From NCBI GenBank assembly GCA_009692605.1, contig SHYV01000022.1, forward strand, positions 1-33,076: a DNA stretch of 33,076 nucleotides, in the 5' to 3' direction. Below the pieces are notes generated by a model, which was given only the letters and a program-made list of their open reading frames with translations, was not told where the DNA came from and made no database searches. Positions 22,844 through 30,725 of this stretch are shown one piece after another (positions within the stretch are counted from its first letter, which is position 1; the number at the start of each line of letters is the position of its first letter). This DNA is from Myxococcales bacterium (lineage in GTDB: Bacteria; Myxococcota_A; UBA796; SXON01). Made by a program: the position numbers and the translations under genes.

Positions 22844-23752
22844 CTAAACGGCCGGCATGTCAGGCTCGACGAACATCCATTCGACGTCCGGACACTGCGT
22901 TCGCACGGTGGACTCGAACGTATTGATGACCACGCAGGCCTCGGCGACGGTCAACGTGGGCTGGATGTGCACCTTGATCGCTACCATGACCTCGCCCGGT
23001 CCCTGTTGGATCGTGATCAGGCTCAACACTTCGAGGATGTCGGGATGATCGGCGGCGGCGCGGGTCACCACCTCGTGAATGACGGGGTCGGCGCTCTCGC
23101 CTACCAGCAACGACTGGACCTCGCGGGCGAGGAACACGGCCACGCCGACCAGAACGACCCCGATCGCGATGCTCCCCGCTCCGTCCCAGCGGGAGTCGCC
23201 CGTCCACGCGGCGATGATCAGCGCGAGCGCCGCGAGCAGCAGCCCCAACGATGCGGCCGCGTTCTCCCCGAAGACGACGATGAGGTCGGAGTCCTTGGTG
23301 TCGCGCAGGTAATCCAGGAAGGGCTTTTTGCCGCGACGCACGTTCATCTCGCGCACGTTGGAGAGCGTGGCGGCCCCCTCGATGAGCAACGACAGGGCCA
23401 GAATTCCCACCCCCATGCCGACGTGCTCCAGCGGCTCCTGATGCGAGATCTTGTGCGCTCCCTCGTAGATCGAGAACACTCCGCCGCCTGTGAAGAGCAG
23501 CATCGCTACCATGAACGACCAGAAGTACAGCGCCCGACCGTACCCCATCGGGTGGAGTTGGTCCGCCGGCCGCTGCGTTTGCTTGACGCCAAGCAGGAGC
23601 AGCATTTGGTTTCCACAGTCGGCGGCGCTGTGAACGGTCTCGGCCGCCATTGAGCCAGAGCCCGTGAAGAAAGCGGCCACGCCCTTAATGCAGGCGATGA
23701 AGCCGTTCGCAAAGAGGGACTGCAAGATGTGCTTGGTGGCGTCTTTGCTCAC
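22844..23752 (-). CDS. Cation diffusion facilitator transporter, ZnT9-like
   Basis: This 302-residue protein starts at a GTG (23752) with AGGA 6 bases upstream. It has six predicted membrane helices and a cytoplasmic C-terminal domain ending EVMVAIKVHIQPTLT...VEWMFVEPD. The first metal-site helix keeps HxxxD (VHSAADCGNQ). The matching site in TM5 is ENAAA (VVFGENAAASLG) where most members have HxxxD or DxxxD, close to the ED(T/S)A pattern of the SLC30A9/ZnT9 branch. CDF proteins export Zn2+, Fe2+, Co2+ or Mn2+ using proton exchange; the altered site makes metal choice uncertain. A GHP-type loop is replaced by LHPMGYGRALYFWSF, which is typical of this branch. It converges on the 170-residue gene with a 6-base gap. 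Confidence 0.88.
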   Translation of the reverse strand: MSKDATKHILQSLFANGFIACIKGVAAFFTGSGSMAAETVHSAADCGNQMLLLLGVKQTQRPADQLHPMGYGRALYFWSFMVAMLLFTGGGVFSIYEGAHKISHQEPLEHVGMGVGILALSLLIEGAATLSNVREMNVRRGKKPFLDYLRDTKDSDLIVVFGENAAASLGLLLAALALIIAAWTGDSRWDGAGSIAIGVVLVGVAVFLAREVQSLLVGESADPVIHEVVTRAAADHPDILEVLSLITIQQGPGEVMVAIKVHIQPTLTVAEACVVINTFESTVRTQCPDVEWMFVEPDMPAV

Positions 23753-23777
23753 GTGGGTCCTGGGTCAGGCGTGCTTG

Positions 23778-25394
23778 TTAACGGCTTGGCGCGGGCCGTT
23801 CCATGCCCGCGTTGGCCCACCACGTCGTCTCGCACGCCCGGACCTCGTCGGCGGTCAGCGGGTCCGGGCGCGTGCGGCGTGCCAGACCGGTCGCTGAGAA
23901 TCCGATGTTCTGGTCGAAGCACTCCAGATAACCAACCGGGGGCTGGCGCTGGTGCGCCATCAGCTGGCTCCCTCGAAGGAGCGGGTTTCGGGCGACCACT
24001 GCGTCGACCAGCCCACACGGGTCCACCACGGCGACGCTGGGCATCGTCCAGCCTGGAACGCCGATGCTGACCGCAGAAAACACGTCGATGTCTCCTGCGT
24101 TGAGCGACGGCGTGTCTCCCCGTCGCTTGCCGAAGACCCTCCGGGTGACCGTCGCGAAGGCTTTGTGCTCCTGGTGCCGCATCCCGATGTAGTGCGGGAT
24201 GAGCCAGGCCTCGAGCTGATCCCACGGGGTCGCCATCCACGAGAGGGGAGGGGGCAGCGCGGGCGCGACGGGGACGACGATCGCGTGCACGTCGCCATCG
24301 AGGCCGATGCCTTGGCTCAGCGCGTAGTGGGTCCACGGGATGGGGAGGGAGAGCAGCAGCTGTGCGACCAGAACGCCGATGGCAGTGCCGTCCAACGCCC
24401 CGTGCAGCCGGACCAGCGCGGCCGTCAGTCCGAGCCAGAGCAGCGGTACGAGGTGCGCGTAGACGCGGAACTCGAAGTGATCTCCCCCCACCCAAAAGGT
24501 GTACCACCCGACATGCGCGGCGAGGGCGAGCAACATGGTTGCCCTCGGCAGGTTGATGCTCCAGATCGCCCGCACTGCCGGTCTGGACTTCGCCGCGAGC
24601 ACGGCGAGGCAGGCGGCCCCGAGCCACCACGCGTACTCGATGACGAACGCCGCAGCATAGCGTACGCCCGCCTCTGGCCAGGCGCCGGTCACCTTGGCGT
24701 AGGCGGTGTTGGGGAGCCAGACCCCATAGGTGTGGTGCCGCCACAGGAGATGCGCCGGAAGCAGGAGCAGCGGCCATGCCGCGAGTGTTCGCCGGGTCTG
24801 CACGGCGAGCAGCAACGTGCACCCTGCGAACAGCATGCCGTCCGGCCGGGTCACGCTGAGCAGGGCGGCCCACATGGCGGGCGCGGTGGAGCGGGCGCCA
24901 TCCGTCCACAGCGCCCTACACCACGAGACCAGCAGGAACACCCACAGCGGGGTCTCCAGCCCGGAGCTGGTCCACGCGAGGAACGTACGGTTCGACAGTG
25001 TGCCGAGCAGCACCAGCAGCAGGACGACCGGCTGCCGCCTCCCTGCCGGGATGGACAGCGCCCATCGGCTGGTCTGCAACAGGGTCCCGAACGCGAACAG
25101 CAGCCCGAGCCAGCCCGCGGTTTTCGTCGGGTCAAGCCCGGTTGTGGCCCACGTGCCCCAGAGTACGAGCACCCAGAGCACGCTGGTGTAGCCCTCCACC
25201 GGCTGGAAGGGAGGCAGGTTCCACACAAGGCCGAACCCGGCGCGTGCGTTCGCGACGTAGCGGAAGTCGATGAACGCATCGTCGCAGAGGAAGTGGAACG
25301 CGTTCCATCCGACGACCAGCCCGAGGACAGCGAGCAGGATGACGACCCGGTTCCAGTTCGTCCCTTCCCGAGGCTCCGGTGGCCCGGTGCTCAC
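23778..25394 (-). CDS. GT-C fold membrane glycosyltransferase
   Basis: This 538-residue protein starts at a GTG overlapping the upstream stop (GTGA). It has one N-terminal helix and then a loop with the acid motif DDAFIDFRYVANARAGFGLVWN and PVEGYTSVLWVL, a signature of GT-C enzymes that use lipid-linked sugars; the paired Asp is the expected catalytic or metal site. Around ten further helices follow, and a C-terminal soluble domain of about 170 residues carries strands such as VFSAVSIGVPGWTMPSVAVVDPCGLVDAVVA. Similar proteins are annotated as PMT/ArnT-like or AftB-like transferases. The acceptor may be a lipid, glycan or protein. The gene is coupled to the 130-residue protein upstream and ends 25 bases before the CDF gene. 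Confidence 0.82.
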   Translation of the reverse strand: MSTGPPEPREGTNWNRVVILLAVLGLVVGWNAFHFLCDDAFIDFRYVANARAGFGLVWNLPPFQPVEGYTSVLWVLVLWGTWATTGLDPTKTAGWLGLLFAFGTLLQTSRWALSIPAGRRQPVVLLLVLLGTLSNRTFLAWTSSGLETPLWVFLLVSWCRALWTDGARSTAPAMWAALLSVTRPDGMLFAGCTLLLAVQTRRTLAAWPLLLLPAHLLWRHHTYGVWLPNTAYAKVTGAWPEAGVRYAAAFVIEYAWWLGAACLAVLAAKSRPAVRAIWSINLPRATMLLALAAHVGWYTFWVGGDHFEFRVYAHLVPLLWLGLTAALVRLHGALDGTAIGVLVAQLLLSLPIPWTHYALSQGIGLDGDVHAIVVPVAPALPPPLSWMATPWDQLEAWLIPHYIGMRHQEHKAFATVTRRVFGKRRGDTPSLNAGDIDVFSAVSIGVPGWTMPSVAVVDPCGLVDAVVARNPLLRGSQLMAHQRQPPVGYLECFDQNIGFSATGLARRTRPDPLTADEVRACETTWWANAGMERPAPSR

Positions 25395-25783
25395 GTGTTG
25401 CCGTGGCCTTCTGGTGGACGCGATTTCGCCGGGTCGCTCCGGTGCGCGGGGCCGCGAGCCTCCTCCTTGTCGGCGTCGGTCAGCTTCCGTAGGTTGAAGC
25501 TGGCCCGAACCTCGAGCGAGTAGTCGGTCATGACCTCGCGCAGGCCAAGCTCATCCAGGTAGGCCCGGACTTCACGGGCGATGACGCGGACCAGCTCGGT
25601 CTTCGCCTTGTCGCCGCCCTCAATCACCGCCCCGACGACCTCCCGCGCAGACACCCGCTCCTGCCCCATCAATCGGCGTCCCAACTTGCGAAATCGGCCC
25701 GTGCCGGGGAACTCGTCCCGGGCATCAGGCTCGGCGTCGTGCTCGGTCTCCGAGTGGGGCTCTGGGTCGCGGGGGTCGGCCAT
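25391..25783 (-). CDS. Small conserved protein, myxobacterial-type, unknown function
   Basis: The ATG at 25783 gives 130 residues; the ORF-track extension overlaps the divergent lipoprotein start. The first 35 residues are acidic and disordered (PHSETEHDAEPDARDE). The core reads SAREVVGAVIEGGDKAKTELVRVIAREVRAYLDELGLREVMTDYSLEVRASFNLRK, two helices then a short strand. I recall similar KTEiVRxxAREVRxYLxxL...YSLEVxASxxL proteins in myxobacteria, with no assigned role, so conservation is likely but function is unknown. The C-terminus is charged and looks disordered. It is translationally coupled to the GT-C gene. Confidence 0.7.
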   Translation of the reverse strand: MADPRDPEPHSETEHDAEPDARDEFPGTGRFRKLGRRLMGQERVSAREVVGAVIEGGDKAKTELVRVIAREVRAYLDELGLREVMTDYSLEVRASFNLRKLTDADKEEARGPAHRSDPAKSRPPEGHGNT

Positions 25784-25868
25784 GGGCGGGACTATCCTGC
25801 GGCTGCGCCAAACTTGCTGCCCGTCGCCGGGGCTTCCTTGATATCGGGCGCGCCCTCTCCGGTGGCGA

Positions 25869-26372
25869 TTGCGTTCCCTGCTCATCCCTGTCGCTCTGGT
25901 GGTGCTCGCCGGTTGTGCGCCGGACCAGGCTGATCCCGCCCCGGCCGCGTCTCCCGCCGCGGTTCCGGCCGCGGTTCCGGCCGCGTCTCAGGCCGTGTCT
26001 GAGGGCCCCGCTGTGCCGTCGGTCCTGGGGGCCGTGCCCACGTTGAGGCAGTGGTCCGGCACCTGGCTGTTCCAGAAGATGGCGCTGCAGCTCGTGATCG
26101 TCGAGCGCAGCGGTGCGCTTGAGGTGTCTGCGACGAGCACCGCGTCGAAGGATCCAGGCAAGCCGCCCGTGCCGTGTGTGCCGGTCGTGCTCACGGGAGC
26201 TCTGACGTGCACCATCCACAGCGCCAGCACCGGCAAGGACCTGCCTATCCAGCTACGGCGGGCCGGGGCTGACCCCAGTCGCGTCGACTTCTTGACCATC
26301 TTGGTCGGCGACTACCCCGTGGAGGTGGGGGCGCGTCAGGACGTCGAAGGCGAGTCCGAGAGCGCGCCATGA
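25869..26372 (+). CDS. Lipoprotein of unknown function
   Basis: This is a 167-residue protein starting at TTG (25869); no in-frame ATG or GTG fits and the signal sequence begins right there (MRSLLIPVALVVLAGCAPD). The lipobox LAGC is canonical, so export and lipidation are expected. An Ala/Pro/Val repeat linker (PAAS/PAAV) follows, then a compact domain with WSGTWLFQKMALQLVIVERSGALEVSAT and a disulfide-capable Cys pair (PVPCVPVV and LTCTIHS), which looks like a small beta-barrel. I do not recognise the family. Its stop overlaps the amidase start (ATGA), so it heads a three-gene coupled operon. Confidence 0.7.
   Translation: MRSLLIPVALVVLAGCAPDQADPAPAASPAAVPAAVPAASQAVSEGPAVPSVLGAVPTLRQWSGTWLFQKMALQLVIVERSGALEVSATSTASKDPGKPPVPCVPVVLTGALTCTIHSASTGKDLPIQLRRAGADPSRVDFLTILVGDYPVEVGARQDVEGESESAP
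25941..26000 (+). repeat. 12-nt in-frame tandem repeat (5 units, PAAS/PAAV)
   Basis: Five 12-base units related to CCGGCCGCGTCT encode PAAS-PAAV-PAAV-PAAS-QAVS in the linker following the lipidated Cys. The first and fourth units are identical, and the second and third differ at one base, suggesting slippage in the tether. Confidence 0.88.
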
Positions 26373-27121
26373 GGGTGGCGCTGGTTCAGCTCGACATCGC
26401 CTGGGAAGACCCGATCGAGAATCGCCGGCGTGCCGAGCGTCGTGTTCGGGAGGCGGCAGCGCTGGGCGCCCGGCTGGTGATCCTGCCGGAGATGTTCACC
26501 TGCGGCTTCTCGATGCGGGCCGCCGAGCTGGCCGAGCCGGAAGGCGGGCCCACCGAGGAGTGGATGGCCGAGGTGGCCAGCGGGATGGACGTGTGGATTC
26601 TTGGGGGAGCTCCCCAGCAGTCCCCACTCGGGCCGCGCAATCGGGCGATCCTCATGTCGCCAGCCGGGGCCGTCCAGCGGTTCACCAAGCTGCATCCGTT
26701 CTCGTTCGCCGATGAGCCGGCGCACTACGCGGCGGGGGACGAGCTGGTGACGTGGAACGTCGATGGACTGCGTGTGACGCCGTTCATATGTTATGACCTG
26801 CGCTTTCCAGAGATCTTCCGGAAACAAGTGGACCGGACGGACCTGTACGTGGTCATCGCGAACTGGCCCGAGCGACGTCGCGCTCACTGGCAGGCGCTGC
26901 TGTTGGCCCGTGCGATCGAGAACCAGGCGTTCGTCGCTGGGGTGAACCGCGTCGGCGATGGTGACGGCATGCACTATTGTGGGGACAGCGCGCTCATCTC
27001 GCCGTGGGGAGAGCGCCTCGCAGGGGGCGCGGAGCAGGAGGGGGTGTTTGTCGCAGAGGTGAGCGCCGCCGCGGTCGCCGACGCCCGGGAGCGCTTTCCT
27101 GTGCTCAAGGATCGTCGATGA
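26369..27121 (+). CDS. Carbon-nitrogen hydrolase (nitrilase superfamily, omega-amidase-like)
   Basis: This is a 250-residue protein of normal family length. The catalytic triad is complete: Glu41 in VILPEMF, Lys107 in FTKLHPF and Cys141 in FICYDLRFPE. The surrounding sequence (ANWPERRRAHWQALLLARAIENQAFVAGVNRVG) matches the YafV/Nit2-type omega-amidases, which hydrolyse alpha-ketoglutaramate and alpha-ketosuccinamate to the keto acid and ammonia, a repair step in the methionine/glutamine transamination pathway. Exact substrate is inferred from the subgroup. It overlaps both neighbours by ATGA. Confidence 0.92.
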   Translation: MRVALVQLDIAWEDPIENRRRAERRVREAAALGARLVILPEMFTCGFSMRAAELAEPEGGPTEEWMAEVASGMDVWILGGAPQQSPLGPRNRAILMSPAGAVQRFTKLHPFSFADEPAHYAAGDELVTWNVDGLRVTPFICYDLRFPEIFRKQVDRTDLYVVIANWPERRRAHWQALLLARAIENQAFVAGVNRVGDGDGMHYCGDSALISPWGERLAGGAEQEGVFVAEVSAAAVADARERFPVLKDRR

Positions 27122-28572
27122 AGCCCACGAAGCAAAAGGTTCCTCGCGAGGTGCTGATCGAGCGCTTTGACGCGCGCGGGGGAGGGGCCGGCGTGGACTC
27201 CTTTGGCCGAACGTGGTCGGTGCGCGGCGCTCCGGTGGGCGCCACGATCGCCGCGGGAGGACGGGCGCATGACGGCACCCGGTTGGGTACGATCAGCGCT
27301 TCGGCGGACTCTGTGGCGCCGCGCTGTGGGGTCTTCGGCGTCTGCGGCGGGTGCCAGTGGCAAGAGATGCCGGCGGAGCGACAGCGGGAAGAGAAGGGGC
27401 GCATGCTGGGCCGCTTGCTCGCTGACCTGCGCGGTCCGCCCGGCGAAGGGTCAAGGGATGGGGTTCCGGTCGACCACGGCGTGATCGGCTCGGGACCGGA
27501 GTACGGCTACCGCAACAAGATCGAGCTCACGTTCGGCACGGGACGCTACCTGCTGTCGCATGAGCTGAACACAGAGATCTCGCGGATGGGGCGGTGGTTG
27601 GGCTTCCACGCACCCGGTCGCTACGACCGCATCGTGGATACGCCTGACTGCGCGATCGCCTCGCCCGCGATCAACGCGGTGTACGCCCGAATCCGTCTGG
27701 ACATTCTGGCATCGGACCTGCCCGCCTGGGACGCGGATGCGCACACCGGCTTCTTCCGCAACCTCGTCCTTCGCGAGGGGAGAGGCGCTGCTGTGCTCGT
27801 CGCGGTCTACACCGCGCCGGCAACCGACGAGCAAACCCGGTGGATGAGAGCCCACGCCCCGGGCTGGGGGGCCGCCTGCGTAGGCTGGTTCGAGAACGCG
27901 ACCGTCGCCGATGCGGTCGGGGGCCAACTGCGCGAGGTGCTGGTGGACTCTGGGGACGGCCTGGCGGTCTCGGCGACGCTGGCTGGCCTGAAGTTCTGGT
28001 TGTCCCCGACGGCGTTCTTTCAGGTCAACGTGCCGGCAGCGGAGGAGATGATCAAGGTGGTGCGTCGGTTTCTATCGGCTCCTCGCCCGGCTCCAGCGAG
28101 CGGCCCGACTACCCTCTGGGACCTTTATTGTGGGGCCGGGCTGTTCGGGCTCGCCTGCGCGGGAGACTTCGACGAGGTGGTCGGGATCGAGGCCGTGGAG
28201 GTCGCGGTGCGGGACGCTACGCGAAATGCAGCCGCCAATGGCATCACGAACGCGCGCTTCGTGGCCGGGACGGTGGAGCAGCTTGTGGGCGGGCTGACCG
28301 CCGGTCCGGGTGCGTCGTCGGCGCCGACGGCGATCATCGTCGACCCGCCGCGCAACGGGCTCCACCCCGAGGTGCTCAAGGTGTTGGCCTCGTTGGCGTC
28401 ACGGCCGCTCGTGCTCGTCTACGTCTCGTGCAAGCCGACCTCGTTGCTGCGCGACTCCAAGGTGCTCATGGACGCCGGCTGGCGCTGCACCGATCGCGTC
28501 GCTATCGACCTCTTCCCGCAGACCGCCCACATCGAGGTCGTCACCCGCTGGGTGAGCTCACCCAGTGGGTAG
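27118..28572 (+). CDS. TrmA/RlmD-type 5-methyluridine RNA methyltransferase
   Basis: The ATG at 27118 overlaps the amidase stop and gives 484 residues. A TRAM-like N-terminal domain (about 5-62) is followed by a 4Fe-4S ligand set C70, C76, C79 (PRCGVFGVCGGCQW) and C178 (DTPDCAI). The methyltransferase domain shows SPTAFFQVN, the SAM-binding motif DLYCGAGLFGL, IIVDPPRNGLHPEV and the nucleophile loop VSCKPTSLLRD, with the general-base Glu in HIEVV at the C-terminus. These enzymes make m5U in 23S rRNA (RlmC/RlmD) or tRNA (TrmA); the Fe-S cluster favours the RlmD/RlmC side. The stop codon lies inside the large inverted repeat downstream. Confidence 0.92.
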   Translation: MKPTKQKVPREVLIERFDARGGGAGVDSFGRTWSVRGAPVGATIAAGGRAHDGTRLGTISASADSVAPRCGVFGVCGGCQWQEMPAERQREEKGRMLGRLLADLRGPPGEGSRDGVPVDHGVIGSGPEYGYRNKIELTFGTGRYLLSHELNTEISRMGRWLGFHAPGRYDRIVDTPDCAIASPAINAVYARIRLDILASDLPAWDADAHTGFFRNLVLREGRGAAVLVAVYTAPATDEQTRWMRAHAPGWGAACVGWFENATVADAVGGQLREVLVDSGDGLAVSATLAGLKFWLSPTAFFQVNVPAAEEMIKVVRRFLSAPRPAPASGPTTLWDLYCGAGLFGLACAGDFDEVVGIEAVEVAVRDATRNAAANGITNARFVAGTVEQLVGGLTAGPGASSAPTAIIVDPPRNGLHPEVLKVLASLASRPLVLVYVSCKPTSLLRDSKVLMDAGWRCTDRVAIDLFPQTAHIEVVTRWVSSPSG

Positions 28573-28636
28573 GATCCGCCCTCCGGGGATCCTACCCATT
28601 CTGGGTAGGATCCCCGGAGGGCGGATCCTACCCACT
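28564..28636. terminator. Very long perfect inverted repeat, probable bidirectional terminator
   Basis: Arms of 35 bases (28564-28598 and 28602-28636) are perfectly complementary around a 3-base spacer TTC. Within each arm the 12-mer TGGGTAGGATCC and its reverse complement also occur, so four alternately inverted copies are present and alternative folds are possible. The structure sits between the convergent RlmD-type and 68-residue genes and contains parts of both stop codons. There is no flanking poly-U run, so intrinsic termination in the classical sense is uncertain, but blocking of read-through from both sides is likely. Confidence 0.8.
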
Positions 28637-28841
28637 ATTGGGGGCGCACGGCCCGGACCTGAAGCTGGCGGCCCTGCATGAACAGGCCGAAGCCCTCGTC
28701 CTCGTCACCATCAACCTCTACGGGCTTCCCCTCGAGGCCCGCCGGCACCTGCCCGAGCAGCACCCAAGCTCCGGTGGGCGTCACGAGGATCCACGTTCCC
28801 CCTTCGAGCTCACGCCGCTCCAGCGTGCCGCGCAGGGTCAC
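28635..28841 (-). CDS. 68-residue beta-rich small protein
   Basis: The GTG at 28841 overlaps the subtilisin stop (GTGA) and has AGGGGG upstream; the ORF-track start inside the protease gene is rejected. The sequence MTLRGTLERRELEGGTWILVTPTGAWVLLGQVP, then GKPVEVDGDED and FMQGRQLQVRAV, has the spacing of a small five-strand barrel of the OB type, like short proteins in which a Gly-rich G(T/V)W loop joins strands 1 and 2. It has no signal or membrane helix. Function is unknown. It is coupled to the membrane protease. Confidence 0.68.
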   Translation of the reverse strand: MTLRGTLERRELEGGTWILVTPTGAWVLLGQVPAGLEGKPVEVDGDEDEGFGLFMQGRQLQVRAVRPQ

Positions 28842-30667
28842 GTCACACCCCCTGCGCTCCGCTGTCGCATCCGCACCATTCCGGCGCCCGCCAACCCAGT
28901 GAGCAGCGCGAGGGTGCCGTTCACGGTGAGCCAGGTCCGGCCCCAAACCATGGGCAACCACAGCGGGACGTCCCCGGTCGCTGCGCCGTAGAGCAAGTAG
29001 GTGCCGACCCCGAGGCCAAGGCCCACCGCCAGCGGCCCGACCCCTCGCAACGGGGCGACGAACACGGCGAGCAGCGCAGGGACAAGCGCGGATTGCCAAA
29101 GGGGGAACCCTGCGAGCGTGACCCCGAGCCAGGAAGCGCTGGGCCACTCCTGAAAGGGACGCTGCAGCAGGTCTCCGAGCGCGGTCGGGGGGAGGGGCAG
29201 CATCGGGAGGACGAACATCCCGCCCCCGGCGATGCCCGCGCTCAACACCGTGGCGACGCGGCTCCACCCTTTCATGCCGGCGAGCAGGGCGACGGCCAGG
29301 CCGATCGTGGCGGATACGCCGAAGAGCAGGCCTCTCCTCGCGATCAGGTGCCCGCGCACCGCTGCTCCCACATCCAGCTTGCCAGCCCCGAATCGCAGCG
29401 CGTCATCCGCTCGGTCGCTGTGGGTCAGTAGCGCGCGCTCGGCTTCTTCCGGGCTGGCGCCCATCCCAAGGAGGACGGCGGCCGCTCCAGCGACGTGCGG
29501 GCTCGCCATCGACGTGCCTTGAAGCTCGGAGAGCGTGGCCCTGCCGTCCTTCACCACCGCCTGCGTGATCCCGCCGCCCGCCGCGCGCTTGTCCCCCCCG
29601 GGGGCGGCGATCTCGACGCCCTTCCCCCAGCTGGAGTAGGGCGCGAGCGCGTCGTCCGGGCCGAGCGCGCTGACCGCGAGCGTGTGCTCGGCGTCGGCCG
29701 GGGAGCCGAGCCCTTCGACGCCGGTGTTTCCGGCGGCTGCGACGACGATCACGCCATGCGCGCGCGCGCGCTCCACTGCTTTGACCAGCACGTCGCTGTG
29801 GCCGCCGCCGAGCGAGAGGTTGATGACGTGCGCGCCTTCGTCCACCGCGTGGTCGATGGCCGCTGCGATCCAGGAGGTCTGGCCCGAGCCGCTCGCAGAC
29901 AGCACCTTCAGCGGCAGGATGGTGGCGTTTGGGGCGACCCCGGCGACCCAGACGCCGTTGTGGGTGGCCTGCGCGATCGTGCCCGCGACGTGTGTGCCGT
30001 GGCCGTGCTCATCGGCTGCGCTGGTGGTCCCGGGGACGAAGCTCTTCCCGGACAGGAGGTTCAGCAGCTCGTCGGAGGGTGTCACGCCGGTGTCGATCAC
30101 CGCGACGATCACGCCCCGGCCGCCGCCGGCGCGCCAGCCTGTGGCTGCCCCGATCCGGGCCAGGTTCCACTGCGTCGCCAGTCCCGGGTCGTTGGGGTAG
30201 CCGAGCCACGCCGTTGGCCCGCTGGGGACGTCGTCCACGTTGTACAGGCCTTCCGGCTCGACGGCTTCGATGAGATTGGGCCCGAGTGCGCGGACGGTGC
30301 CCATGGCCTGGAGCCAGGTCTGCCCTGCGGGGGGCGCAGCGGTGTAGAGGCCGGCATCGGCGCTGTCGGGGCCGGCGAGGGTCAGCGGACTACCGAGCGC
30401 CCAAGCGACCGCAGCGACCTGCTCCGGGGTCGCGTCGTCGATGAGGTCGATCACCAGCGCGGTGGAGTCCCCCGCGGCCGCAATCGCGCCGTCCATAGGC
30501 GGCGGGGACGGCGAGGCAGCGTAGGGAACCGGAGGCGAAGCGGGCCGCAAGAACAGGAGTGACGCCGCGGCGACGCCGAGCGTGACCGCGGAGATGCGCA
30601 CGATCGGCGAGACCGGGGAGGCGGCGGATTCAGGGCGGGGGGCACCGAAGCGGGCGGGCTTTGCCAT
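28838..30667 (-). CDS. Membrane-anchored subtilisin (S8) protease with multi-helix C-terminus
   Basis: This 609-residue protein has one N-terminal hydrophobic segment (about 23-41), a propeptide-like region, then a peptidase S8 domain with Asp192 (VAVIDTGV), His223 (HGHGTHVAGT), oxyanion Asn314 (AAAGNTG) and Ser386 (LQGTSMASPHVAG). After the catalytic domain there are about five to six hydrophobic segments (GLLFGVSATIGLAVALLAG, VATVLSAGIAGGGMFVLPM, ALVPALLAVFVAPL, GVGPLAVGLGLGVGTYLLYG, LTVNGTLALLTGLAGAGM), so the enzyme is anchored by a polytopic C-terminus, an uncommon arrangement for a subtilisin. The protease domain should face the periplasm. The gene lies 58 bases after the LptA-like gene and is coupled to the 68-residue gene. 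Confidence 0.9.
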   Translation of the reverse strand: MAKPARFGAPRPESAASPVSPIVRISAVTLGVAAASLLFLRPASPPVPYAASPSPPPMDGAIAAAGDSTALVIDLIDDATPEQVAAVAWALGSPLTLAGPDSADAGLYTAAPPAGQTWLQAMGTVRALGPNLIEAVEPEGLYNVDDVPSGPTAWLGYPNDPGLATQWNLARIGAATGWRAGGGRGVIVAVIDTGVTPSDELLNLLSGKSFVPGTTSAADEHGHGTHVAGTIAQATHNGVWVAGVAPNATILPLKVLSASGSGQTSWIAAAIDHAVDEGAHVINLSLGGGHSDVLVKAVERARAHGVIVVAAAGNTGVEGLGSPADAEHTLAVSALGPDDALAPYSSWGKGVEIAAPGGDKRAAGGGITQAVVKDGRATLSELQGTSMASPHVAGAAAVLLGMGASPEEAERALLTHSDRADDALRFGAGKLDVGAAVRGHLIARRGLLFGVSATIGLAVALLAGMKGWSRVATVLSAGIAGGGMFVLPMLPLPPTALGDLLQRPFQEWPSASWLGVTLAGFPLWQSALVPALLAVFVAPLRGVGPLAVGLGLGVGTYLLYGAATGDVPLWLPMVWGRTWLTVNGTLALLTGLAGAGMVRMRQRSAGGVT

Positions 30668-30725
30668 AGAACCTCGTGTGGAGGGTAAGCACTGTCAGGG
30701 CCAGGGTGTGCGATGCGGTCTCGTA

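Noticed and set aside
23952-25523. 523-residue plus-strand ORF opposite the GT-C gene
   Set aside because: Antisense shadow rich in Arg/Pro/Gly/Gln; the minus-strand frame has clear membrane helices and GT-C motifs.
25784-25868. Promoter in the gap between the small conserved protein and the lipoprotein
   Set aside because: Only poor -35/-10 matches (TTGCTG/CTTGAT) were found; not supportable.
27840-28991. 383-residue plus-strand ORF across the hairpin
   Set aside because: Out of frame with the RlmD-type gene and antisense to the small barrel and protease genes; no recognisable domain.
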